Part shown: positions 9,180 through 17,855 of the stretch, piece after piece | How positions within the stretch are numbered: the stretch's first letter is position 1 | Layout of the letters: each line of letters opens with the position of its first letter | Origin: Pseudoglutamicibacter cumminsii | GTDB lineage: Bacteria; Actinomycetota; Actinomycetes; Actinomycetales; Micrococcaceae | Assembly: GCF_016907775.1 (NCBI RefSeq) | Contig: NZ_JAFBCO010000001.1 | Coordinates: 992,001 to 1,056,000 of the forward strand | Reading direction: 5' to 3' | DNA: 64,000 nt | Program-made: the position numbers and the translations under genes | The notes under the pieces: generated by a model | The model's database searches: none | What the model saw: only the letters and a program-made list of their open reading frames with translations | What the model was told of the DNA's origin: nothing

Positions 9180-9201
9180 GAGCTAGCTCCATACTGAGTA
9201 T
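9180..9201. promoter_or_regulatory. Two adjacent palindromes, candidate LysR operator
   Basis: GAGCTAGCTC (9180-9189) and ATACTGAGTAT (9191-9201) are both perfect palindromes one base apart in the divergent spacer. The second fits the loose T-N11-A logic of LysR boxes. Confidence 0.45.
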
Positions 9202-9252
9202 AGAGCCATACAGAAAAATAACCCGTTCACATAGAAGAACTAGCGTGTTCTC

Positions 9253-10926
9253 ATGGAGGTTATGCTCAAGGAAACTTTTATGCGAAAGCCGGCCTCCGAC
9301 CTCAACAAGGCCGCCCGTCAGGTTGGTGACACCGCCCGCCAGAACCCAGCACAGCATCGTGCACCGTTCGCTCATGCCCTCCTTGAGCATGCGGAACGCG
9401 ACACCCTTCAGATCATGGTTCCTGGCCACGGATGTGACGCTGAACGCTCCTACCCAGAACTCGTCGACTTCCTGAGCCCTCGAGGTGTTGCGCTCGATGT
9501 CCCACCGATGACCGACGGCATCGACCTTGGCGAAAACACTCCGCTCGATGAGGCGCTTGAACTCGCTGCGGAGGCGTGGGGTGCCTCCCGTACGTGGTTC
9601 ATGACCAACGGCGCGTCCCAGGCGAACCGCACCGCAGCGATCGCGGTGCGCGCACTCGGTGAGCGCGTTATGGTTCAGCGCGCAATGCACTCAAGTTTTA
9701 CTGACGGCATTCTGCTTGCAGGGCTCATGCCGTCTTTCGTTGTCCCGAATGTGGATACCCATAACGGCGTGACCCACGGCTTGACGCCAGAAGCGCTCGA
9801 TGAGGCGCTCACCTCGGAAGCTGAAGCCGGCCGGAAGGTCGACAGCATCTATGTTGTTTCGCCTAGCTACTTCGGTGCGGTGGCCGATGTTGAAGGGCTC
9901 GCTAAGGTTGCTCACGCACACGACGCCGCGATCATCGTGGATGGCGCTTGGGGCCCGCACTTCGGTTTCCACCCTGACCTGCCGGGCTCTCCAGTAGCCC
10001 TTGGGGCCGACCTCGTGATTTCTTCGACGCACAAGCTCGTCGGTTCGCTCACGCAGTCCGCGATGCTGCACCTTGGCCACGGCCCGCTTGCTAAGAAGCT
10101 TGAGCCGTTCGTTGAGCGCGCCTACACGATGACGGGATCGACCTCGGCCTCGAACATTCTTAAAGGCACCCTCGACGTCGCCCGCCACGGACTCATCAAC
10201 GGCCGCGACCGCATCGAAGACGCGTTGCGTGGTGCTGAAGAGTTGCGCGAAGCGTTGCGTCAGGATGACCGTTTCCGCGTGCTTTCGGATGACTTTGGCG
10301 ACTTCGATGACATCCACGAGATCGATACGCTACGTATCCCAGTGGATGTTTCGCGTCTGGGCCACACGGGCCACTGGGTTCGTCAGCGACTCATCGCCGA
10401 CCACGACATCTACTGCGAAATGTCCACCGCCACGACCATCGTCATCATTTTTGGTGCGCTCGCGACCCCTGCGGTTGAGCGTACTCTCGAGGCGCTGCGT
10501 GCTGTCGCGGATGCCGCGCAGAACCCAGTCGATGAAGATGCCGCCGACATCCCAGTTGCTTCGGGTAACTCGGTGGTTGTGGCTACGGACGCGTGGGAAG
10601 CGACCACGCCCGGTCACGCTGTTGAAGCGCTCAGCGCCGAAGGAGAGCGGTTCCCTGAGATCCCGAAGGCCGGCACGATGCGCTTGCTGCCACGCGATGC
10701 CTACTTCGCGGACGCTTTCGATGTGGTTGCCGCGGAAGATGCGGTGGGCCGCATTAGCGCGGACACGTTGGCCGCGTACCCGCCGGGAATCCCGAACGTC
10801 CTGCCGGGTGAAGAGATCACGGAAGAGATCGTGAAGTTCCTGCAGGCGGTAGCGACCTCACCTACGGGTTATGTGCGTGGCGCGCAGGATGCGAAGGTCA
10901 CGACGTTCCGCGTGGTCGCTGAGTAG
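9253..10926 (+). CDS. PLP-dependent Orn/Lys/Arg decarboxylase-family protein
   Basis: 557 aa, fold-type I. Seen are the major-domain motif IIVDGAWGPHFGFH, the PLP Schiff-base lysine in SSTHKLVGSL (about K261), and a C-terminal domain with ISADTLAAYPPGIPNVLPG, typical of Orn/Lys/Arg decarboxylases of the short (lysine or arginine) group. Such enzymes make cadaverine, putrescine or agmatine and consume protons. Which substrate is used cannot be told. The start at 9253 is favoured because TAGCGT (9241-9246) stands 6 nt before it. An alternative ATG at 9280 has AAGGAAA 5 nt upstream. The LysR gene is divergent; a weak hairpin (10943-10969) follows. Confidence 0.85.
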   Translation: MEVMLKETFMRKPASDLNKAARQVGDTARQNPAQHRAPFAHALLEHAERDTLQIMVPGHGCDAERSYPELVDFLSPRGVALDVPPMTDGIDLGENTPLDEALELAAEAWGASRTWFMTNGASQANRTAAIAVRALGERVMVQRAMHSSFTDGILLAGLMPSFVVPNVDTHNGVTHGLTPEALDEALTSEAEAGRKVDSIYVVSPSYFGAVADVEGLAKVAHAHDAAIIVDGAWGPHFGFHPDLPGSPVALGADLVISSTHKLVGSLTQSAMLHLGHGPLAKKLEPFVERAYTMTGSTSASNILKGTLDVARHGLINGRDRIEDALRGAEELREALRQDDRFRVLSDDFGDFDDIHEIDTLRIPVDVSRLGHTGHWVRQRLIADHDIYCEMSTATTIVIIFGALATPAVERTLEALRAVADAAQNPVDEDAADIPVASGNSVVVATDAWEATTPGHAVEALSAEGERFPEIPKAGTMRLLPRDAYFADAFDVVAAEDAVGRISADTLAAYPPGIPNVLPGEEITEEIVKFLQAVATSPTGYVRGAQDAKVTTFRVVAE

Positions 10927-10942
10927 TAGCCGCCTACGCAAC

Positions 10943-10969
10943 CTGCGCAGGGTTTCGGAGCTTGCGCAG
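10943..10969. terminator. Short hairpin between convergent genes
   Basis: CTGCGCA / TGCGCAG with a 13-nt loop between the decarboxylase stop and the stop of the SatD-like gene. A short stem, so a weak call. Confidence 0.35.
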
Positions 10970-10974
10970 AGTAG

Positions 10975-11583
10975 TTAAACGAGGGTCGCAGCTAGCCGCA
11001 ACAGCAGCTCTGCTGTTGCTCGGCCCGCGACTTCTTCGCGCCAGCGCGCCCGCGCAACCGTCTGGGATACCGCCTGGACTGTGACCCCTAGGGCCTCGGC
11101 GATCGCTTTCTGTTGCCCCCGCACGCCCGGAAGCAAAAGGTCGACCACAGCCCAATCGGCGGCAGACCTGCGCGCAACCACGTCCCCCAACAGGATCAAC
11201 GCGCCCTCAGCGGCAGCCGCAGTTTCCGGTGCGGTGGGCAGGCCTTCGAGCGCGACACCAGCCGGGCCCGCCTCGACAGCCACCGGAACCGGCGCCCGCA
11301 CCGTCCGCTCAACAGCCACGCGAGACCGAGCCGCCGCCGCATCGCCGGCGTCAGCGCCAGCAACCCCGATACCCACCCGGAACACTGCACCGTTCGGACC
11401 GGGCCGCAGCCCCGTCAATGCGGCCAAAACCGCATCGCGAGGGTCATCAACAAAGCCGGCCGCCTCATCGCCCACGGTCCGAGCGAAACCATCAGCCGCA
11501 TCGCCCACCGACCGTTTAAGCGACTGCAGCAGAACACCCACGCCATCGCCGACGTCGCGGGTGTTCTGCTGCGTCAAAGTCAC
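10975..11583 (-). CDS. SatD-like protein with C-terminal HTH
   Basis: 202 aa from GTG at 11583, 14 bp after the ppa stop and probably cotranscribed with it. The pattern TLTQQNTRDVGDGV ... FARTVGDEAAGFVDDP ... FRVGIGVAG matches the actinobacterial SatD-like family. The final part, QKAIAEALGVTVQAVSQTV, is a clear helix-turn-helix, so DNA binding is likely. Family members are poorly characterised and linked in other bacteria to phage or acid-stress loci. No strong ribosome site is seen, and translational coupling to ppa is possible. The start is uncertain by a few codons because family members usually have 2-4 extra N-terminal residues. Confidence 0.6.
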   Translation of the reverse strand: MTLTQQNTRDVGDGVGVLLQSLKRSVGDAADGFARTVGDEAAGFVDDPRDAVLAALTGLRPGPNGAVFRVGIGVAGADAGDAAAARSRVAVERTVRAPVPVAVEAGPAGVALEGLPTAPETAAAAEGALILLGDVVARRSAADWAVVDLLLPGVRGQQKAIAEALGVTVQAVSQTVARARWREEVAGRATAELLLRLAATLV

Positions 11584-11597
11584 ATGGAACAGGGGGC

Positions 11598-12077
11598 TCA
11601 GCCCTTGAAGCGCTCGATCGACTCCTGAAGTTCCTTCTCAGCGGCCGCGCGGTCAGCCCAGCCCTCAACCTTGACCCACTTGCCTGGCTCAAGGTCCTTG
11701 TAGCGGGTGAAGAAGTGCTCGATCTCCTGGCGCAAGAACTCGCCCAAGTCCTCAACGTCCTGGATGTGATCGAAACGTGGGTCGGAAGGAACGCACACAA
11801 CCTTCGCGTCCTCGCCGCCGTCATCGGTCATGTTCAAAACACCGATCGGGCGAGCCTCAACAACAACGCCTGGGTGCAGGTCAACGTCTGGGATGTAAAC
11901 CAGCGCATCCAGCGGGTCGCCGTCCAAGCCGAGGGTGTTGTCGAAGAACCCGTAGTGGGTTGGGTACTGCATAGGGGTGAACAGCACGCGATCCAGGTGG
12001 ATGCGGCCGGTTTCGTGGTCCACTTCGTATTTGACACGGGAACCGGCAGGGATTTCGATGGTTACATCGTGCTTCAT
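11598..12077 (-). CDS. ppa: Inorganic pyrophosphatase
   Basis: 159 aa from ATG at 12077 ([14 protein letters not shown]), with AAAAGGAG 7 nt upstream; a 38-codon longer reading covers the divergent promoter and is rejected. Family I soluble pyrophosphatase, which hydrolyses PPi to drive biosynthesis. Visible metal-site motifs are DGDPLDALV and the following [15 protein letters not shown] with its Asp cluster. Length and order match actinobacterial hexameric enzymes. It is divergent from dacB, with 116 bp between starts. Confidence 0.96.
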   Translation of the reverse strand: MKHDVTIEIPAGSRVKYEVDHETGRIHLDRVLFTPMQYPTHYGFFDNTLGLDGDPLDALVYIPDVDLHPGVVVEARPIGVLNMTDDGGEDAKVVCVPSDPRFDHIQDVEDLGEFLRQEIEHFFTRYKDLEPGKWVKVEGWADRAAAEKELQESIERFKG

Positions 12078-12193
12078 GTGTGCACTCCTTTTAACGGTGG
12101 GATGCCTGTTTAGCGACGGGATGCCTAGCCGAAAGGCGCAGGCTTTCTCTAGTTTTAAAGGGTAACCGACGGCGGCGAAGTAGGATTCCATTC

Positions 12194-13681
12194 ATGACCA
12201 CGCGTTCCCGATCTCAGCGTCGCTTCCTGATCCCTGTGGTTGTGGCGTTCTTGTTGGTCGCTACAACGCAGATCACGTCCGCGTATTTTGGGCGCCCGGA
12301 TGAGCCTGCGGCTACCGCTAAGGTCCCAGATCTGCCGGTGGCTCCGTTGAGTGAGTCGGGGCCGGCACCGGACGCCGCGGTGTTGCAGGAAAAGGTCGAT
12401 GCGGCAATCAAGGGCAGCCCGGGTCGGGTTGAGGTTTCGGTGGTCGATGCGGTGACCGGCGAGCAGGTCGCTCACGTTGGTGACGGCGCGGCTTTGATTC
12501 CGGCGTCTTCGTTGAAGGTTTTGACGGGCACTGCGGCGGTGGCTTCGCTCGGGTTGGAGCAGACGTGGGTTACGCGGACCGTGCTGGAGCATCGGGATGG
12601 TGAGGCGCCCGTTGTGTGGCTGGTTGCTGGCGGCGATGTGATGCTCGCGCCGGGCTCTGGAGACCCAAAGGTTGCGAATGGTCGCGCTGGTTTGAAGACG
12701 CTGGCTGAGCAGACCGCTAAAGAACTGAAAGCATCCGGGGCGCTAGAGGAGTCCGGCGGTTCGCTCACGGTTGGTGTGGATACCCGCATGTTTAGCGGCG
12801 AACAGCTGCACCCTGACTGGTCGGATGATCTGGTGTCCAGCCATAACGTCACCGATATTTCGCCGATCGCCGTGTTCGCGGGCCGCACTGACGCGGCGCA
12901 TACCTCGCCGGTGGTGCGGCATCCGGATGCCGCGGCGTTGAAGACGTTCGCGGGGAACCTGAAGGACGCATTGGGTTCCGAGGTTACGGCGGTGGATGAC
13001 GATGCGGAACCCGGCTTCCGTGAGGTTGACCCGTTCAACACGGGAACGGTTGAAGGTCAGCTCGCCGCGGTGCACTCAGCGACTGTACGCGAACAGCTCG
13101 CCTACGCAGAAGCCCACTCAGACAACGTGATTCTCGAAGTCTATGGCCGTCTCGTAGGCATCAAACTGGGCCGCGGCGGCACTGAGGAGGGCGCCGTCGA
13201 AGGGGTGACCCGCGTCCTTAAGGAACTCGAGGTGGACACCAGCAACCTCATCATGCGCGACGCCAGCGGCCTCTCCCCAGAAAACCGTGTTCCCGCCCGC
13301 ACCCTCGCCGAGACCATGGCGCTAACCCTCAACGCCGGCGACCAAGCTAGCACCAAGAAAGCTGGCCCCAGCACAGCCAGCGCCAAGAAGGAAGCCCAGC
13401 GCATCCGTCGTGATCTGGCGTTCATACCAACAATGCTTCCGCGTGCCGGCGCCACCGGAACCTTGCAACACCGCCTAGACGGGACCAAGGCCAAGGCGCT
13501 CGTGCTCGGCAAAACCGGCACGCTCATCGACGTCATATCTCTTACGGGCGTCGTGACAACTAAGGAGGGCCGACCGCTCGGATTCTCGATCCTGTTCAAC
13601 GACGTCGAAGGCAACCTGGATTCTGCGCGCGCCTCCGCCGACGCCGTCGCAACCGCGCTCGCCGACTGTGGCTGCCAATAA
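12194..13681 (+). CDS. dacB: D-alanyl-D-alanine carboxypeptidase/endopeptidase (PBP4, S13 family)
   Basis: 495 aa. An N-terminal membrane anchor or signal (residues about 10-30, FLIPVVVAFLLVATTQ) puts it outside the membrane, where it trims peptidoglycan stem peptides. The penicillin-binding motifs are all present: SxxK in PASSLKVL (S105-K108), SxN in AHSDNV and KTG in GKTGTL. TAGGAT (12181-12186) lies 7 nt before the ATG, suggesting a leaderless message. Codon use changes inside the gene: leucine is mostly TTG up to about 13060 and mostly CTC after about 13070. It runs directly into tilS. Confidence 0.93.
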   Translation: MTTRSRSQRRFLIPVVVAFLLVATTQITSAYFGRPDEPAATAKVPDLPVAPLSESGPAPDAAVLQEKVDAAIKGSPGRVEVSVVDAVTGEQVAHVGDGAALIPASSLKVLTGTAAVASLGLEQTWVTRTVLEHRDGEAPVVWLVAGGDVMLAPGSGDPKVANGRAGLKTLAEQTAKELKASGALEESGGSLTVGVDTRMFSGEQLHPDWSDDLVSSHNVTDISPIAVFAGRTDAAHTSPVVRHPDAAALKTFAGNLKDALGSEVTAVDDDAEPGFREVDPFNTGTVEGQLAAVHSATVREQLAYAEAHSDNVILEVYGRLVGIKLGRGGTEEGAVEGVTRVLKELEVDTSNLIMRDASGLSPENRVPARTLAETMALTLNAGDQASTKKAGPSTASAKKEAQRIRRDLAFIPTMLPRAGATGTLQHRLDGTKAKALVLGKTGTLIDVISLTGVVTTKEGRPLGFSILFNDVEGNLDSARASADAVATALADCGCQ

Positions 13682-13724
13682 GCGGCCACCGATAACCGGC
13701 AACCATCAACGAAACCCCGCCACG

Positions 13725-14816
13725 ATGAACAACGAACGCATCCCTCCCGCAGAGTTCCGGCGCATCCAACGCGCCCGCGAAGCCCTCCGCAACCGGCTAC
13801 CCGGCGGGCTCAACTATGTCCTCGCGGTGTCCGGCGGCGCGGATTCGCTCGCGCTCGCCGCGGTGTGCGGGCAGATGCGCCGCGACGGGGACCTGACAGG
13901 CCATGTCACGGCGGCGATCGTGGACCACCAGCTCCAGCCGGGAAGCGCGGAAGCCGCGGAAGGCGCCGCGCAAGCGTGCCGCGAACTCGGCGTGGACCGC
14001 GTGGTGATCCGCCGCATCGTGGTGTCAGGTAAAGGCACAGAGAACGATGCGCGGGAGGCTCGATACCGCGAACTTGAGTTGGTACGGCAGGAAGTCGGCG
14101 CCGAGTTCCTGCTGACCGCCCACACCGCGAACGACCAAGCGGAACAGGTCCTGCTCGCGTTGGCGCGCGGATCCGGTACGCGCGCAATCGCCGGGATCCC
14201 GGATCGCCGTGGCCGGGTTTTGCGCCCGTTCCTCGACGTGTGGCGCGAAGACACGGAAGCCGTGTGCGAAGCCTACGGAGTGGAGCCGTGGGAGGACCCC
14301 ACCAACGCAGACCCCGAATTCGCGCTGCGGAACAAGGTCCGGCTTGAACTCCTGCCCGAAATCACGCGGATCCTCGGCGACGGTGCGCTCGCCAACCTCG
14401 TGCGCACCGCAACCCAAGCCCGCCACGACGCCGAACACCTCGACAACGAAGCCCAAGCCGCACTCCAAGCCTGCGCGCTCACCGAAACCCCGGACGTCCT
14501 CGAAGGCCCACGCGCGTCAGGCCGAGCACCCATGCAATGGGACCTCGACCGCTACCTCCTCAAAAACGCGCCACAAGCGATCCGCACCCGCGTACTCCGC
14601 ATCGCCGCGCAAACCGTTGGTGGACGCGCCCCCACCGCTGAACGCACAGCCGCACTCGAACGCCTCACCGCAGGCGAAGGCTCCGCCGGCCCCATCCAGC
14701 TCGACGGCTACGTCACCGCCCACCGCATCAAAACCACACCTGACCACAGCGTCATCCGGTTCATCGGGCGCCCGCCGGCTGCCGCATCGGACGCATCCAC
14801 CGCATCGGACGCATAA
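13725..14816 (+). CDS. tilS: tRNA(Ile)-lysidine synthase
   Basis: 363 aa from ATG at 13725; a GTG at 13668 overlapping dacB would add 19 residues and cannot be excluded. The enzyme ligates lysine to C34 of tRNA-Ile(CAU) so that it reads AUA. The ATP-pyrophosphatase PP-loop is SGGADSLALAA about 25 residues in, and the second conserved patch is LLTAHTANDQAEQVLLALARGSG, split here as LLTAHTANDQAEQ and VLLALARGSG. The C-terminal region is reduced, as in other actinobacterial TilS. It sits between dacB and hpt, as in many actinobacteria, and is essential in most species. Confidence 0.93.
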   Translation: MNNERIPPAEFRRIQRAREALRNRLPGGLNYVLAVSGGADSLALAAVCGQMRRDGDLTGHVTAAIVDHQLQPGSAEAAEGAAQACRELGVDRVVIRRIVVSGKGTENDAREARYRELELVRQEVGAEFLLTAHTANDQAEQVLLALARGSGTRAIAGIPDRRGRVLRPFLDVWREDTEAVCEAYGVEPWEDPTNADPEFALRNKVRLELLPEITRILGDGALANLVRTATQARHDAEHLDNEAQAALQACALTETPDVLEGPRASGRAPMQWDLDRYLLKNAPQAIRTRVLRIAAQTVGGRAPTAERTAALERLTAGEGSAGPIQLDGYVTAHRIKTTPDHSVIRFIGRPPAAASDASTASDA

Positions 14817-14944
14817 AGACGCACGAAACCGCACAAATCTGCGCACAAATCCTGCAGAGAACCCCGCGGTGTGCAAACATGTAATGAAGCGGCTTTGCAC
14901 ATTCGAAGCCGCCGGCCACAACATCGTGTAAAAAGGGGAAGTTC

Positions 14945-15505
14945 GTGAAGCCAGAACACGTCGCCGATGACCTAAAAAATGTACTCATGTCGCGTGAGGA
15001 AATCGATCAGGTTGTTCGCGACCTGGCCGCACGAATCGATGAGGACTACGCCGGCCGCGACCTTCTGCTCGTCGGTGTTCTCAAGGGTGCCGTGATGATC
15101 ATGGCTGACCTTTCGCGCGCGTTGAAGACCAACGTTTCGATGGATTGGATGGCGGTGTCCTCCTACGGTTCCGGCACGCAGTCATCGGGTGTTGTGCGGA
15201 TCCTGAAGGACCTTGATACCGACCTCATGGGCCGCGACGTGCTCATCGTTGAGGACATCATCGACTCGGGCCTGACGCTTTCGTGGTTGATTTCAAACTT
15301 GAAGTCGCGTGGCCCGCGCTCGCTGGAGATCTGCACGTTCCTGCGCAAGCCGGATGCGGTCAAGGTTGATATCGATGTCAAGTACGTGGGTCGTGACATT
15401 CCGAACGAGTTCGTGGTCGGTTACGGCTTGGACTTCGCGGAGAAGTACCGCAACCTGGATGCGCTCGGAACGCTCGCCCCGCACGTGTACCAGAGCGAGC
15501 AGTAG
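14945..15505 (+). CDS. hpt: Hypoxanthine phosphoribosyltransferase
   Basis: 186 aa, the usual length. It converts hypoxanthine or guanine plus PRPP to IMP or GMP in purine salvage. The PRPP-binding motif is VLIVEDIIDSGLTL. The PPi loop is in LLLVGVLKGAVM. GTG start at 14945 with AAAAGGGGAA immediately upstream. It lies between tilS and ftsH in the conserved actinobacterial order. Sense codons turn sharply to G/T-ending compared with tilS. Confidence 0.95.
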   Translation: MKPEHVADDLKNVLMSREEIDQVVRDLAARIDEDYAGRDLLLVGVLKGAVMIMADLSRALKTNVSMDWMAVSSYGSGTQSSGVVRILKDLDTDLMGRDVLIVEDIIDSGLTLSWLISNLKSRGPRSLEICTFLRKPDAVKVDIDVKYVGRDIPNEFVVGYGLDFAEKYRNLDALGTLAPHVYQSEQ

Positions 15506-15523
15506 CCCGCGGAGTAGCGCGGG
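15506..15523 (+). terminator. Short hpt terminator hairpin
   Basis: CCCGCG / CGCGGG with a 6-nt loop directly after the hpt stop, followed by TGCCTCTTT. A short but GC-pure stem. Confidence 0.45.
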
Positions 15524-15645
15524 TGCCTCTTTCGCGGCAGGCGAGGGGTAACCTAGAACTTCAAAGTATGTAAGTCGGTTCACAGCCGCCCTAAAGCAGC
15601 CGGCGATGGCGAAAACAGCTGGCAGCGACAGGTGGGGTAGGCGCT

Positions 15646-15699
15646 GTGGCTAAGAGGAAGGCGCGTCAGCGCATCAATGGACAAGACGACTCAGCCTAA
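15646..15699 (+). CDS. Possible 17-codon leader ORF overlapping the ftsH start
   Basis: GTG at 15646, with AGGTGGGG upstream, opens a short frame [17 protein letters not shown] that stops at 15699, past the ftsH ATG at 15677 in another frame. It is very basic (KRKARQR). It could couple translation to ftsH, or it could be chance. An alternative is that the basic peptide belongs to FtsH and a frame difference separates it from the chosen start. Confidence 0.25.
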   Translation: MAKRKARQRINGQDDSA

Positions 15700-17728
15700 G
15701 AAGAAGCTGTATCAAACCTGGTATTTCTGGGTGATTCTGGGTGTCGTTGGGCTCATGGTTGGTATGTCCGTTCTGTTGAGCGGGCAGCGTAACGAGGTTC
15801 CGACGTCGGTTGGTTTGAAGCTCCTTGAGGACAAGAAGGTTACCCGCGTTGAACTGAACGACGACGGTAACCGGGTTGAACTCACCACTTCGGATCCGGT
15901 TAAGCATGAGGGCCGTGACCTAGGTAAGAAGGTCACGTTCACGTATTCGGTGACGCGTGGTCAAGAGGTTGCTAAGGCGATCGCGGCGGCGGAGCCGGAG
16001 AAGGGCTTTGAGGATCGTCCGCAGACGAGCAACTGGCTGTTGTCCACGTTGGGTCTGTTGTTGCCGATGATCATCATCCTCGGCTTGTTCTTGTTCCTGA
16101 TGTCGCGTGCCCAGGGTGGTTCCGGCAAGATCATGCAGTTCGGTAAGTCCCGGGCGAAGATGATCAATAAGGACATGCCGGAGGTCACGTTCAAGGATGT
16201 GGCTGGCGTGGATGAGGCTGTTGAGGAGCTCCGCGAGATCCAGGAGTTCTTGCAGTATCCGCAGAAGTTCGCGTCTGTTGGTGCGAAGATTCCGCGTGGT
16301 GTTTTGCTGTATGGCCCTCCGGGTACCGGTAAGACGCTGGTTGCGAAGGCTGTTGCTGGCGAAGCGGGCGTTCCGTTCTTCTCGATTTCGGGTTCCGATT
16401 TCGTTGAGATGTTCGTTGGTGTGGGTGCGTCCCGCGTGCGTGACTTGTTTGAGCAGGCTAAGAGTTCGTCGCCGTCGATCATTTTTGTTGATGAGATCGA
16501 TGCGGTGGGCCGCCAGCGTGGCGCCGGCATCGGTGGCGGTAACGATGAGCGTGAACAGACGCTGAACCAGTTGCTGGTTGAGATGGATGGTTTCGATGCG
16601 AATACCAACGTCATCTTGATTGCTGCGACGAACCGTCCGGATGTTTTGGATCCGGCCCTGTTGCGTCCGGGTCGTTTTGACCGTCAGGTTCCTGTTGAGG
16701 CGCCGGATCTTGCTGGCCGTAAGAAGATTCTTGAGGTTCACGCGCGCAATAAGCCGCTGGTTGATGGGATTGACCTTGAGGCTGTCGCGAAGAAGACTCC
16801 TGGCTACACGGGTGCGGATCTTGCGAATGTTTTGAACGAGGCTGCGTTGTTGACGGCTCGGTCTAACGCGCATTTGATTGATGACCGTGCGATTGATGAG
16901 GCGATCGACCGCGTCATGGCGGGCCCGCAGAAGCGTACCCGTTTGATGCGTGAGCATGAGCGTCAGGTGACGGCGTACCACGAGGGTGGTCACGCGTTGG
17001 TTGCGGCTGCTTTGCGTCATTCAGCTCCGGTTACGAAGATTACGATTCTTCCGCGTGGCCGCGCCCTGGGTTACACGATGGTGGTGCCGACGGAGGACCG
17101 CTATTCGGTGACCCGTCAGGAGCTGTTGGATCAGCTCGCGTATGCGTTGGGTGGCCGCGTCGCGGAGGAGATCGTGTTCAACGATCCGTCCACGGGCGCA
17201 TCGAACGATATTCAGAAGGCAACTGACACTGCCCGCAAGATGGTGACTCAGTACGGGATGAGTTCCGAGGTGGGTATTGTCCAGCTCGGCACTGGTAACG
17301 GTGAGCCGTTCTTGGGCCGTGAAGCTGGGCAGACCCGCGATTACTCCGAGGGCATGGCCGAGGTTGTGGACAAGGAGGTTCGTCAGCTCCTGGATAACGC
17401 TCACGCTGAGGCGTACCAGATTCTGACTGAGAACCGCCATGTTCTGGACCGCTTGGCTAAGGAACTTCTGGACCGCGAGACGCTGAACCAGGCTGAGGTG
17501 GCGGAGATCTTCCATGACCTCGTGAAGCTTCCGGAGCGTAAGCAGTGGCTGTTCGACGAGGCTCGCCCTGGTCAGGATCTGCCGCCAGTGCGTGGTGAGC
17601 GCGACATCAAGCGCGACCCGCAGGGTGAGGGAACCGAACCGAAGCCGGGCGATGGTGTGACGGTTGTCGATCCTCCGGCCGGAGGAACAGAGTTGCCAGG
17701 CGGGGAACCGCAGGGACCAGGCGCCTAA
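15677..17728 (+). CDS. ftsH: ATP-dependent membrane zinc protease FtsH
   Basis: 683 aa. A membrane-anchored AAA+ hexamer that degrades misassembled membrane proteins and some cytosolic regulators. Two transmembrane helices (about 16-34 and 115-138) flank an extracytoplasmic loop. The AAA module has Walker A GPPGTGKT, Walker B IIFVDEID and the second region of homology with [19 protein letters not shown]. The zinc site HEGGH (HExxH) is near residue 436. The C-terminal tail (about 635-683) is Pro/Gly-rich and disordered, as in other actinobacterial FtsH. No clear ribosome site precedes the ATG at 15677. A -10-like TAACCT lies at about 15549. Confidence 0.97.
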   Translation: MDKTTQPKKKLYQTWYFWVILGVVGLMVGMSVLLSGQRNEVPTSVGLKLLEDKKVTRVELNDDGNRVELTTSDPVKHEGRDLGKKVTFTYSVTRGQEVAKAIAAAEPEKGFEDRPQTSNWLLSTLGLLLPMIIILGLFLFLMSRAQGGSGKIMQFGKSRAKMINKDMPEVTFKDVAGVDEAVEELREIQEFLQYPQKFASVGAKIPRGVLLYGPPGTGKTLVAKAVAGEAGVPFFSISGSDFVEMFVGVGASRVRDLFEQAKSSSPSIIFVDEIDAVGRQRGAGIGGGNDEREQTLNQLLVEMDGFDANTNVILIAATNRPDVLDPALLRPGRFDRQVPVEAPDLAGRKKILEVHARNKPLVDGIDLEAVAKKTPGYTGADLANVLNEAALLTARSNAHLIDDRAIDEAIDRVMAGPQKRTRLMREHERQVTAYHEGGHALVAAALRHSAPVTKITILPRGRALGYTMVVPTEDRYSVTRQELLDQLAYALGGRVAEEIVFNDPSTGASNDIQKATDTARKMVTQYGMSSEVGIVQLGTGNGEPFLGREAGQTRDYSEGMAEVVDKEVRQLLDNAHAEAYQILTENRHVLDRLAKELLDRETLNQAEVAEIFHDLVKLPERKQWLFDEARPGQDLPPVRGERDIKRDPQGEGTEPKPGDGVTVVDPPAGGTELPGGEPQGPGA

Positions 17729-17855
17729 TTCGTTGCACTGAGCTCGCTAGCGCGTGTTTTCGTTAGGTGTTGCTTGGAGCTAACTGGGCTAGAACCAACG
17801 GGCTTTTCTGTTCTAAGATCGAACTGATCTGTTACCGACGCCTAGTTAGGTTGTT

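Noticed and set aside
15920-17020. A 366-codon complement frame inside ftsH
   Set aside because: Composition-driven shadow of ftsH (Thr/Arg/Asn/Leu-rich), without motifs or a plausible start.
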